Shown: in pieces, positions 11,867 through 21,966 of the stretch
Layout: each line of letters starts with the position of its first letter
Numbering within the stretch: the stretch's first letter is position 1
Source of the DNA: Lucifuga dentata
Lineage: Eukaryota; Chordata; Actinopteri; Ophidiiformes; Bythitidae
Direction of reading: 5' to 3'
DNA: 64,000 nucleotides
NCBI GenBank assembly: GCA_014773175.1
Contig: VXCM01000253.1
Span: 1-64,000 of the forward strand
Notes under the pieces: generated by a model
The model's database searches: none
What the model was told of the DNA's origin: nothing
What the model saw: only the letters and a program-made list of their open reading frames with translations
Translations under genes and position numbers: made by a program

Positions 11867-13213
11867 CTACTCATCTTCCTTGCTCTCAGAATCGCTGTCA
11901 GTGAGGTTTTGGTCACATCTGAATCTTTTTGAGCTGCTCTCCTGATCCTCATGATCCTCGTCCCTAGATCTCTTCACTCCACCTTTATCGTTTTTAACAG
12001 CCAGAGAAGAGCTGCTGTCTTCTTCACGTGACCTTTTCCTGGATCCTTGAGGGTTTTGTGGGACTGATTTAACAGCCATAGCAACATTTGCATCATCTTC
12101 ACTCTCAGAATTCCTGTCAGTGAGGTTTTTGTCGCATTGGAATCTTTCTGAGCTGCTCTCCTGATCCTCGTGATCCTCGTCCCTAGATCTCTTCACTCCA
12201 CGTTTTTCATTAATAGCCAGGCAAGAGCTGCTGTCTTCTTCACGTGACCTTTTTCTGGATCCTTGAGGCTGCAGGTCTGATTCAACAGCCACATTTTCAA
12301 CATTTGCACTTTCGGCCTCAGCAGCAACATCTGCGTCCTCAGCCTCATCAATAATGTCTGCAACCTTGGCCTCGCCTACAGCAACTGCGTCCTCAGTTAC
12401 CTCAGCACCATGGGCACCCTCATCGGCAACCACAACGCTTACAACCTCAGCCTCGTCTGCAGCATCTGCCACCTCAGCAGTATCAGCAATATTTGCGACC
12501 ACGAACTCATTTGCTAAAACAAAGTCCTCGTCCTGGTCCTCATCCTCCTCCTCCTCATTGTGTTGTACCGCTTCTTGTATATCATCAAGTGTGGGATGCT
12601 AGGCCACTGCCACAACTGCTTCAGCATCAGCAACATCAACCTGATCTTCAGCATCTACAAATCCAGCATCATATGCAGCTTCTGCAACCTCGGCAGCATC
12701 AGCAATATTTGCAACCATGAACTCATTTGCAAAAACAAAGTCCTCGTCCTGGCCCTCCTCCTCCTCCTCCTCATTGAGTTGTACTGCTTCTTCTATTCCA
12801 GCAAGTGCGGGATGTTGGGGCATTTCAGGTTGCTGGGGCACTGCCACATCTGCTTCAGCATCAGCAACATCAACCTGATCTGCAGCATTTACAAACCCAG
12901 CGTCACCTGCAGCTTCTGCAACCACGACAGCATCAGCAATATTTATGACCACTAACTCCTTTATGACAATAAGGTGTTCCTCCTCCTCCTCCTCCTCCTC
13001 CTCCTCCTCCACCTCCTCCTCATTGTGTTGCAACATTTGAAAATACAGCGGCCATCGCAAATCTACAACCTCAGCCTCAGCATTAACTGCAACTTGTCCA
13101 GGATTGTTTTCCTCATTATGGTGAAACTGAACGAGAGGGTGCTGTGGGAACGTTGTGGTGGCCAGCCATGTCTCCTGCACCTACTTCTTCACCAATCCTT
13201 TGGCCAATCTGTA
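11867..13213 (-). CDS. Acidic-repeat nuclear-type protein, last exon, interrupted
   Basis: I do not recognise this gene. A single frame runs from about 13180 to a TAG at 11867-11869 (438 codons), broken once by an in-frame TAG at 12599-12601. Its first part has three diverged repeats, each with a VQxNEE block, an E/D run (longest at 12974-13022), then ANIADAAEVAEAA-like Ala/Val/Asp-rich helical sequence. Its last part has two ~60-residue repeats (about 12092-12268 and 11867-12052) with RKRSREEDSSS and KRSRDEDHEDQESSS, basic clusters that look like nuclear localisation signals. The TAG sits where the sister repeat has CAA (Gln) before HPALAG, so it reads as a CAG-to-TAG change. The upstream exons enter this exon in another frame, which stops at 13116. 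A one-base shift is therefore also needed. It is probably a recent pseudogene, or carries sequence errors. Confidence 0.6.
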
Positions 13214-13348
13214 CTGGATTATCAATGAAATAAATATATCAATACAAATGTTTAAATAACAGCTATCAGATATTAAAACATAATTAGCGAAAACTTGTTA
13301 ATTTGACTATTCAATATGTCCATGTAAAATAACAAAAAAAGTACTAAC

Positions 13349-13414
13349 TTCGGGCAAGAGCAAAGATTGGAGGATTTGCTTCTTCGTCTTCATTGCCTTC
13401 TTCACCAAAAAGAA
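13349..13414 (-). CDS. Acidic-repeat gene, candidate exon 3
   Basis: 66 bp between a strong acceptor (long poly-T then AG) and donor GTTAGT. Entered in phase 1, it codes for LFGEEGNEDEEANPPIFALAR, acidic like the last exon. The length is a multiple of three, so phase is kept. Joined to the next acceptor at 13213 it reads on as IQIGQRIGEEVGAGD before the frame fails. Confidence 0.5.
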
Positions 13415-13556
13415 CTAAAAAAAAAAAAAAAAAAAAAAATAGTATTCTTACACAGTTTTACATTTTTAGAATTCTCAGACATGTCTAATTTGTTGAAAAC
13501 TTGCTTGTTATTACTGTACATATGAAAATGTAAAACAATGAACTCAATTTACATAC

Positions 13557-13601
13557 TTGCAACAGCGCCCAAAAAGTGTCTGTCACCTTGACCAAGCTCC
13601 T
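13557..13601 (-). CDS. Acidic-repeat gene, candidate exon 2
   Basis: 45 bp between acceptor TTCTTTCAG and donor GTATGT, a good consensus. In phase 1 it codes for ELGQGDRHFLGAVA. The phase fits both the candidate first exon and exon 3. Confidence 0.5.
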
Positions 13602-13815
13602 CTGAAAGAAACAGAAAAAGAAATTACAGATTAGATGAATATTAGATATGTCTATATTTTCTGAAGGAAATGTGTAAAAATTTGCCAGAGTGACTAGGTA
13701 GTTCTTACAGTGTTGCTATGGCTGTTATGGTGTTTGGGTTGGTTGCTCAATTGTGTATTTGACTGTGTGGCTGTGCACTTGTTAGTGTGTGTCCCTATTT
13801 TTGTCAGCAACTCTG

Positions 13816-13817
13816 TA

Positions 13818-13873
<56 letters not shown>
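13816..13873. repeat. (GT)n microsatellite in candidate intron 1
   Basis: GT repeat with an internal ATAT break. Confidence 0.95.
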
Positions 13874-13874
<1 letters not shown>

Positions 13875-13979
13875 TTGGAATGTGATGGGAAATCTAAACA
13901 GTACAAAGTCATTCATGCAATTCAGTTGAAGCTGCTGTTCACATGACACCAATAATTTAAGAAGCTTGTGTATACTCAC

Positions 13980-14013
13980 TGTTATTCAAATGCAGTGGGA
14001 ATCGGTCAGCCAT
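13980..14013 (-). CDS. Acidic-repeat gene, candidate first coding exon
   Basis: On the minus strand ATG GCT GAC begins MADRFPLHLNN and runs into donor GTGAGT after 34 bases, leaving phase 1 as required by exon 2. ATAATGG supplies a purine at -3. The start is chosen because three exons then join without a stop. No signal peptide is seen, which fits a nuclear or cytoplasmic protein. Confidence 0.45.
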
Positions 14014-14799
14014 TATTTTGCTTTGACAAAAAAAAATACTATGTTTCATACTAAACCAAACTAAAGTCTAACTAACTGAAGTCTAAACTGAGTAAGACTA
14101 AGCTAAAGTCTAAAACTTCATTATAGAAAAGTGAAATGATGTCATAAAACTTCTGCTACCAAAATAACCTGGAAACAATGCCTCAACACAGTTGAAACAG
14201 TAACATGTACATTATGGAATGGAAAAAAAAAATTAAATATTGGCAAGTTAATGGTAAGCATGGAAACACAGGGTGGTGAAAAAATCGGGGGTGGGGGAGC
14301 TTTTGTATGTGACAAATGAAATAAAAAGAACAACAGCAGCAGCAACCCATATCTCTTATTTGTTAGGTNTTTGTATGTGACAAATGAAATAAAAAGAACA
14401 ACAGCAGCAGCAACCCATATCTCTTATTTGTTAGGTTTCACACACACGCACACACACACTACTCGTGCCATTCTTTGAATACCATAAAGTCAAGCTTCAT
14501 AACAATACTACACAAGTAACATAAAAATAAGCTAAATGCCAAAAAATTCTTATCTATAGCCAGGCTGGCTTGAATTGTTAACACAAAACAATCAAATGCC
14601 GTACATGCCAGTAACAATTCCAAACATGTCTGCACTAAAGTAATAGGCCAACACTGCAAAGAAGATGATAGGCTATGACCGAAATATGTTTTAGCATCAT
14701 AGAACTTAGCTTGAAGGTGTATCAGAGACTTTGAACTTTGGACTATACAAAAAGAAGAATAAAAAGAACAATAACTGTTTTTCAGTCAATATTTTGCAC

Positions 14800-14802
<3 letters not shown>
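14014..14802. other. Upstream flank of the acidic-repeat gene
   Basis: AT-rich DNA without a recognised gene. A 67-bp block is repeated on both sides of the N at 14369. No TATA box can be assigned with confidence. Confidence 0.4.

Positions 14803-14848
<46 letters not shown>
14803..14848. repeat. (GT)n microsatellite
   Basis: About 23 GT units without interruption. Confidence 0.95.
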
Positions 14849-14849
<1 letters not shown>

Positions 14850-14967
14850 CCATAGTTAATTTTTGTTCATTTGCTCAACTAAGTAATCAACTGCACTGGC
14901 CCATATCATAACTTAGCTATGAAGTAAAATGGCAGCATAGCATGGTGTGTTACAAGTCCATACAAAA

Positions 14968-15260
14968 GTTCATGCACTATTATATAAGGAAGGTTCCCAG
15001 GGTCCTATGTTCCCCACTTCAGTCTTCTGTTAACACACACTTAATATGTGTTAACAGAATATTTAACAGAATATTGAATATTGAATAGTTCATGCACTGT
15101 TCTGTAAAGGAGGTTCCCAGGCTCCTGTATTCCCCTGTTCGATATTCTGTTAACACACATTAAGTGTGTGTGTTAATAGAATAACCCTAACCCAAAACCC
15201 ATTATGTGCTCTATTGTGCTATATAAAGCTGAGGAACATAGGACCCTGGGAACATAAGAA
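14968..15260. mobile_element. Tandem/inverted repeat element with GTTCCCAGGGTCC ends
   Basis: A 21-bp arm at 14993-15013 (GTTCCCAGGGTCCTATGTTCC) is matched perfectly in inverse at 15233-15253. Between them are two ~115-bp direct copies (both with GTTCATGCACT, GGTTCCCAGG and TTCTGTTAACACACA). The TGTTAACACA motifs also pair within each copy. It looks like a foldback-type or MITE element. Confidence 0.6.
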
Positions 15261-15569
15261 TGATTCCTTCTGTAACTTTGCCCTTTTGTTTCATACTAAT
15301 ACAGTCCAATATATTGAAAATAAAATCACTAAGCTAAACTGCCTAGATTTACTATATTTGATATGTGGTTTTAAATAAATAATATTCACACAGTATACCA
15401 GACACAACTACTTCAAAATTGTTTGAAGGACAAAAACTAGACTTGAATGGTTATGTGGCTACCTAAACTTAAATGCAGGTGGTTGGAAAGCTGTCTAATT
15501 AGCATGCCCCTGTGTGTTGCAACTATAACCAATACATTGTTATCCATTATGTCAAAGATAAATAGTAGA

Positions 15570-16134
15570 TGTCACAGTTCTGCATGTCTGGTCACCTACT
15601 CCTTCTCACCTGCCATTTCTGCCTGCCTGGTCTTCAGCTCCTCACCTGCCATTTCTGCCTGCCTGGTCTGCTGCCTGGTCTTCAGCTCCTCACCTGCCAT
15701 TTCTGCCTGCCTGGTCTTCAGCTCCTCACCTCAGCTCATCAGCCCAATGCACTTCAGATGTGAACGCTGCCACTGATCTTCACCAATTAAGCATGGATTT
15801 AAGCCTCAGTCTCTCACTCACCCATTGCCAGATTGTTCTCTGCTATCTCTAATGCAAGACTTTCCAGCGTTTTTCTGTGGACTGATTTTCTGTTGCCGAA
15901 CATGCCTGTCTTGGACTTACCTGCTCGTCGTTTCCCCAGTAATCACCTCTGCCTTCTGTCTCCAACTTCGATTCCTGTCCCCGCGTCTGGGTTCCCCATC
16001 TGTCTCTGTGTGAGTGCTTTGTCCTGTCTGTTCATCTGCCTGCTTCAGTATTGGATTGTGGGTTCAATTAAAGAACTTTTATCCGTCAGTTTTGTACTGT
16101 GTGCTGCATTTGGGTCCAAACCATACCCGTTACA
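15570..16134 (+). mobile_element. Solo LTR, Ty3/gypsy-like
   Basis: The element starts TGTCACAG and ends TTACA (TG...CA termini) and is flanked by perfect 5-bp duplications GTAGA at 15565-15569 and 16135-16139. It has an ATTAAAG polyadenylation-like site near 16067 and ends with GTGTGCTGCATTTGGGTCC, typical of fish gypsy LTRs where the R/U5 part meets the primer-binding region. No internal coding region is present, so it is a recombined solo LTR. Long frames here are LTR translation only. Confidence 0.85.
15600..15732. repeat. ~36-bp minisatellite inside the LTR
   Basis: Three copies of CACCTGCCATTTCTGCCTGC followed by CTGGTCTTCAGCTCCT. The second unit carries an extra CTGCTGCCTGGT. Confidence 0.9.
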
Positions 16135-16248
16135 GTAGAAGTGAATGCAGGGAATTCATCTTCTGTTTTGCTATGCATGGAAAAATAGAAAACAAAAATA
16201 TTTGTGCCAGATGAAATGTGGAGATGAAATTTGAGTCACTCTAGGTTC

Positions 16249-17939
16249 CGGTGGTGAGCCGTGTATTTTATACCTAGGTCTTCATAATTAAACCACCTTC
16301 TAATAACCTCACCCTGACACTAGGGCTATAAGTTGTTGTTATTCGTTGTAACCAGCCCATATTCACAGTGACAGTAACCTTTATCAAGTGAAATAAATGA
16401 TCTTTATATGATAAATTGATCTTCCAGATGATGTAGTGCAGGTTTCTGCTGTTAACTCATTTAAGAACAACCTGGATAAATTCTGGTCAAATAAGGACAT
16501 TTTATGTAATTACAAAGCTGAGTTTTGAGTACTTTTGGATATTGACTAGTGACACTGATGTTATTGACGTCATTTTAGTTGTATTTTGTTTTGTTATATA
16601 TTGTTTTTGTTGTTTGAGTCTGGTGAAGAGGATAATAAATCCTGTACCAGAAATTTTTCAATANTTGTTTTTGTTGTTTGAGTCTGGTGAAGAGGATAAT
16701 AAATCCTGTACCAGAAATTTTTCAATAAATAAAGTGATTTGACATGAGGATCAACATCTATGAGAGTTACAACACACTAACAGCAGAGATATGAATACAT
16801 GGTGACTGAAAGCATCAAGGATGTAGCATTATTACGCATTATGACAGGANCAGAGATATGAATACATGGTGACTGAAAGCATCAAGGATGTAGCATTATT
16901 ACGCATTATGACAGGATGCTGAATCACAAATAAATCAGTGTCATTACCAAAGAAATAAGAACAAACTCACAACCATCACATTTACTCATATGAACAGCAA
17001 GTAAGCAAAAATGCAAATAACACAATCAGTATTAAACAGATTCCAGCCACATAAAAGTCCATCAAACTTATGAAAGCTGCTCATCATCTGAAGACAAAGT
17101 CCATCCTCCTTTCTTTCTTTATAAAAGGTTTAACTACATGGTTGTACAGTACATCGGTGCCTTACAGTTCCAAAATGTGAAAAAAGCATTGCCAGTAAAT
17201 CCATTTCTTCTCCTCCTTCAGCCATTGTGCANCAGTTCCAAAATGTGAAAAAAGCATTGCCAGTAAATCCATTTCTTCTCCTCCTTCAGCCATTGTGCAT
17301 TTTAAAAAAAAAACAACAGGACTAAGTAAAAATCTAAACAAAAAAACCTAAAGCACTATATCTAAAAATCTAAACATCAAGAAAGAAAGTTTAAACATTA
17401 GATAATGCTACGTTACGTGTTAGCTAGTTTTACTCCAGTTAGCTAACTGGCCCTCTTCTTCTGATGAATTTCCAGCAGGCTGTATGCTGCGGAGTGTAAC
17501 CGGCCCTCCAATGACATAGGCCAAGGCCAGCTAGAAGGCCCTGACCTGTAAAAGAATACACCCAATATGGCAAACTCAAAATCTGATTGGTTAAAGAATA
17601 TGACAATCAGCAACGCCATCCCATTTGCTTGAGTAGCAGAGTGGATTCACTCGAGATTCTGAAGGCCTCAGGCTAGATTTTTTTTTACCTGGAGACAGCA
17701 CAGGTGGAAAACCTGATTGGATAAAAGCTCTAATTTATATGCGCTGGGCTGGAAGCAGTGCAACTGAGGGAGAGAACAGCACTGAAATGATGTTAATAAT
17801 AGACTGATGGGAACAAACTTTGTAAAATACATATAGGATTAATTAAAATATATATTAATTATAAAAACATAATTTAATGATTCTGACAATCTCTAGGCCA
17901 ACAGAGAAGGCTTTGCTGGCCCTGACGGCACACCACTGC
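16249..17939. mobile_element. Putative hAT-type element, composite
   Basis: The left end CGGTGGTGAGCCGTGTATTT and the right-end inverse CAGTGGTGTGCCGTCAGGGC share a short terminal motif. The interior holds a LINE tail (16423-16740), three assembly duplications (N at 16664, 16850, 17232) and a part (17480-17560) with GGCCAGCTAGAAGGCCCTGA that echoes the right end. I cannot find an 8-bp duplication, and it may be two separate insertions. Confidence 0.4.
16423..16740 (+). mobile_element. 3' end of a CR1/jockey-like LINE
   Basis: The frame to a TGA at 16531 includes NSFKNNLDKFWSN, the pattern that ends many non-LTR reverse transcriptase frames. An AT-rich 3' UTR ends CAATAAATAAAG. A 63-bp block of the UTR is repeated around the N at 16664. 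Confidence 0.6.
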
Positions 17940-18943
17940 CAGATTCTGGTGAAATTCACCACACACAAAATTAAAAAATATTCAGTGCTGTGTGACTCAT
18001 TTGAGAAGTTGATTCAGCTGTTAAACTTGGATGTCCTGCTGCTTTAACATGTCAATTCTCCTCATTGAACCTAGACACCGTATTGATATCCAAGCAGTGA
18101 ACCCAAGAAAGCAAAGCTTAAACCCATGGTTACACACACACAACTGCTAGCCCACTCAGATTGCTGCAGGTGAAGTTCAGTTTTATTTAAGGTTAAAATT
18201 AAAGTGGTGGATGAAAGAAGCAAAGTAACTGAGTCTTATTAAAAAGTTCCAACAGCACCGCTCTGGCTCAAAACTGCTTCATTTCTCATAATTGGTCACT
18301 CAAAGGAGTGTGAGTTTCTCAACTGACACACCTGTTGCACATCAGGCTAATAACCCTTCCCACACTCTGTCAAATAAGACAGTGACTCCTCATCAGTACT
18401 TCTGCTACCAGAATAACCTGGAAACGAACGCCTCAACACCACTGAAATAAGAAACATGAAAATTAAATGAATAATACCATTTATCCACTGATACAATATC
18501 ATATTTGCACTGAAGAGTTATGGGGTTATCAAATGTCAAACAGCCTTTGACTTTTGATAACATTTGATGAAAGTGCAGGGTCATAGAGGAGCTGGAACCT
18601 ATCTTAGTGTTCATTGGATGAGAGGCAGGATACAGACAATTTAAGACTGTTTATGTTTAACGTGGTCATGGGTATGCAGAAAATATAACACAGTTGCGAC
18701 CAAATCAGCCAGTTGCAGAGACCGTATTTTGTTTTCTGACCCGGAAACTACTTTTATTTTTGCAATTAACCGCCAATGGTTGGCTATTAAGCAACTGTTG
18801 TTAAGAGCAGTTTTGTCCTACAGTGCCACCATTAAAGTGAACAGTCATCATGGAAGTGCGAGACGCATGAATACCAGGACATGCAGATGGACCGTTTTGG
18901 AGGTGTCCATGTCCACATCAATGTCCACGTCCGTTTCATGTCC
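17940..18943. other. Intergenic, no gene seen
   Basis: Mostly unique-looking DNA. CTTCTGCTACCA(G/A)AATAACCTGG at 18399 also occurs near 14150, which suggests an old shared repeat. Confidence 0.4.
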
Positions 18944-18951
18944 GTGTCAAG

Positions 18952-19243
18952 CAGGGTCGGATTGGGATCCAAATTTTTACCGGGAGTTTAAGGTGTCGAG
19001 AGTGGGTAAGGGGTGGAGGGTGGGGTGTTTAAGGATGGCCAGACGAAAAATGCCAATAATGCCAGAGGTGGGGCAAGTCCATAATTGTCTGCTGTTTCTC
19101 CCCACCAAGAAAATTATAACAGAAAAAATTATTTTTGCTTAGTTTAAGTTAATTTTAATTTTAATTAGCCACCTGCCAGCTCGCCGCCATCGGCTGGCCC
19201 ACAGGGAAGAGTCCCACCTCTTCCGATAGCCAATCCGACACTG
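18952..19243. mobile_element. hAT MITE with 8-bp target duplication
   Basis: Termini CAG(G/T)GTCGGATTGG and the inverse CCAATCCGACACTG are flanked by identical 8-bp direct repeats GTGTCAAG (18944-18951 and 19244-19251). An 8-bp duplication and CAG-type termini define the hAT superfamily. At 292 bp it has no transposase. Confidence 0.9.
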
Positions 19244-19488
19244 GTGTCAAGTATAAACCAGGTCTTATGGCCTCTGCATGCTTCATACATACTAGGTTGT
19301 CCAACAGGCTTGGACACCATGTTGGAAAGCAGCCACGCTTAGGCCTGTTCAGAATACTGTACCTACACTCGAGGTTGGGGTGAAAAGCCTCTAGTTGTTG
19401 TTTATCGGTGTTTGTGAAGCTTTGTAATCTGTATAAGATTAATCGCATAAATGCAGATACTATCACACACTTTTGCTTCCATCTATGA

Positions 19489-19507
19489 AGCCCCCCCCCC
19501 CCCCCCC
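19489..19507. repeat. Poly-C run ending at an N
   Basis: A run of C bases meets the N at 19508. Its true length is unknown. Confidence 0.85.
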
Positions 19508-19528
19508 NCAGCCATGAGCCTGACCAGC

Positions 19529-19549
19529 CCTCTCTCTCTCTCTCTCTCG

Positions 19550-19591
<42 letters not shown>
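19529..19591. repeat. (CT)n(CA)n compound microsatellite
   Basis: CT repeats pass directly into CA repeats. Confidence 0.95.
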
Positions 19592-19594
<3 letters not shown>

Positions 19595-19754
19595 AAACAC
19601 AGAGTAGAATGTTTGTCATTTTATTACACTATAAAAGCTTGTAAGCATATAGGAAAATATTCAGATTCTTATTGTAGTTTTCATTTGCAATAGTGTTGAT
19701 AATGATGAACATTAATGATCTTATTGGCTGTAAGATTTCACTTTGACTACATTT

Positions 19755-20040
19755 TTGTGGAGTTGAGATCCTTTTACTGGCTCAATTTCTGTTTTATGTC
19801 TTCCTGTATTGTTTCCTCATTATTTTTTCTCTTTGTAATTTTCCTGCTTCCCCACTATCTCACCCCAGCTATTCGAGGACAGGGAATCTCTCTCTGAATT
19901 GTCTCTGCCAAAGAGTCTTATTTTTTTTTTCGCCCAAGTAGGGTAAGGGTTTTCTTTTAAAGCTTTTTTTCTTCTTAGAGAGCTTGTGTTGTGTTGGGAA
20001 CCATCGATGTGTGGGCCTGTAAAGCTAAAATAAAAATAAA
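19755..20040 (+). mobile_element. L2-like 3' end repeat, copy 1
   Basis: It shares GAGGACAGGGAATCTCTCTC, then TTGTCTCTGCC, GAACC and GTGTGGGCCTGTAAAGC with the copy at 58590. This block resembles the 3' end of L2-type LINEs or their SINE partners in fish. There is no frame. Confidence 0.6.
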
Positions 20041-20303
20041 CAGTAAACAATTTAACAGAATTAACACAACTAATTACAGGCAAAAATAAAAGAAAGGGCC
20101 CATTTTCTAATGGCTAGAAACCACATGAGCAATGACAAAACCCCTTACAGCCACCTCAGTGTGCCAGAGTAAAGTTACATTTCCATTTCTGGCTTTCCTC
20201 ATTATTCGTAAAACCTAAGATAGAAAACAACTGTCAGAAAAACCTGGTGGAACTTTGTACCTCTAGTTTTATAAAGTTAAAAAGGCATCAAGGGCACACT
20301 GTA

Positions 20304-20347
<44 letters not shown>
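20304..20347. repeat. (CA)n microsatellite
   Basis: About 21 CA units. Confidence 0.95.
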
Positions 20348-20349
<2 letters not shown>

Positions 20350-21136
20350 CCTGATCATAAAATAATGAGATGTGCCAGAAATGGCTGTAATAGATATAAA
20401 TAAGTAATGAAATCCGAAGAAATTGAGTCTGTGAATGCATCATAATCCCACACAACAATTCTGACATTAATCAAACGCACTTCACAAATCCCATATGTAC
20501 AATATAGCTTTAGACAGAGCACCCCCCCTCCCCCCACCTCCCTTTTTCCCCGTGGCTGTGGGTGATAGAGTAGTGATCAGTGGCTGAAAACAGGGGAATC
20601 AACCACTGTGGCATACAGAAAGGCTGCATTGTTTGGTCCTAATGGTAACAAAAGGCCCTCTGTCAGAAGGGATCATCTGTTTTCTTGGCTAGTTGGCCTG
20701 CTAATAGGGCTACTTATGCTCTGTGAATGGGCTGGAGCCAGGTCGGTAATAAACAAAGAAATAAACACACAAACAAGGAAACAAGCAGGCTGGCGTGGGT
20801 GTGTGTTACTGCAGGAGGAGGTGGAAGGAGATTTGAAACACTAAAAAAATGTGTGTGCGTTACAAGTGCGCGTATGCTTGGATGTGCGGGGGTGCTGACA
20901 AACATGTATGGACACATATGCATCGTCACGTGTGTACACATGCATATACACGCTCACTGCTAGAAAGAGGGCAGAGATCATAGGGTTATATTCACCTTTA
21001 ACTGTCAGCTTGACATATGAAAGTGAAAGAGGGATGGAGAATGAGAACGAAAGAGAGAGAGGAGGAAAGACAGAACAAAAGTACACACCCAACATTTTCC
21101 AGGTCAGCCCAAATGCCCTGAGCTAAACTCACCATT
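20348..21136. other. Intergenic, no gene seen
   Basis: Mixed DNA with low-complexity GA-rich stretches (21015-21070). Overlapping frames on both strands are short and lack splice support. Confidence 0.4.
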
Positions 21137-21261
21137 CTGTTACTGTTTTTCTTTTCTGTATTTCACCCTCCTCTCATTCTCTCTCTCTCCCACCCAGGNC
21201 TGTTACTGTTTTTCTTTTCTGTATTTCACCCTCCTCTCATTCTCTCTCTCTCCCACCCAGG
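21137..21261. other. 62-bp block repeated around an N
   Basis: CTGTTACTGTTTTTCTTTTC to CCCACCCAGG occurs at 21137-21198 and again at 21200-21261, with N at 21199. This is probably an unmerged contig overlap. Confidence 0.9.
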
Positions 21262-21300
21262 GGCAAAGTCGAGCGTTCCCACGGAGACCAGAGAGACGGT

Positions 21301-21314
21301 GCTGCCATGGCAAC
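21301..21314. promoter_or_regulatory. X-box-like (RFX) palindrome
   Basis: GCTGCCATGGCAAC has one change from the ideal GTTGCCATGGCAAC. Confidence 0.4.
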
Positions 21315-21910
21315 CAGGCATCGCTTGCTTGAGTGGAGAGCTACTCTGTCTCCATCTCTTTCTTTCTTCATCACTACTCCATCTCACAATCTTTCCTCTT
21401 TTCCCACCTTCTTTCTTTCTTTCTTTCTTTCTTTCTTTTTCTTCTCTCCATTGATATGCCACACCAAAAATATAATTATAATACTGTCTTTGTCAAACTG
21501 CAATAATTAAATAGCTCAGATAAAAACATTTCAGAGAGAGAGAGAGAAGGCCATAAACTCATTTTACACATCTCACCTCAAACCTTTTCTGAGTGGCTCA
21601 AAAAAGGAAAATTTTTGGATGGAATCACTAAGTTTATTTACACCCTCTAAATGAATTCAGTAGTCCAAGGTAAAGGTGCCAGCAAAGGTTGGATTCTAAA
21701 TGCTGCTTGCTTTCAGGGATTTTCCACCCTGCCCAGGATTAAATTCCGGGCAAAACACAGAATGCTTTGAGTTATTTAGGGATTTCATTAACATAAATAC
21801 AGTCAAAGATTTCAAAAATGTGAATTATAATGTGCACCATTCTAAAGCTACCATTAAGAGACCAGAACAAAATAGCTACTTCACCACTACAGGGACTTTT
21901 TCAGGAATTG

Positions 21911-21947
21911 GGCTCAAACATGCAAAATCACTGGTATGGTCCTTTAA
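21911..21947 (+). mobile_element. TTAA-MITE right terminus only
   Basis: GGCTCAAACATGCAAAATC to GTATGGTCC TTTAA, the standard right end of this family with TTAA beyond it. No matching left end is found upstream. It ends five bases before the RTE target duplication. Confidence 0.8.
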
Positions 21948-21966
21948 TGTAATACATCAATTTAAT

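Noticed and set aside
12354..13228. Long plus-strand frames opposite the acidic-repeat gene
   Set aside because: They are complements of the repeated codons and have no splice or start support.
13213..13349. BH3-like stretch (IQIGQRIGEEV) across the exon 3/4 junction of the acidic-repeat gene
   Set aside because: The invariant Leu three residues before the Ile-Gly pair is Gly here, and nothing else suggests a BCL2-family partner.
15447..16214. Several plus-strand frames of 60-110 codons
   Set aside because: They lie inside the solo LTR and its minisatellite.
18729..19142. 137-codon plus frame
   Set aside because: It crosses the hAT MITE boundary, so it is a chance frame.
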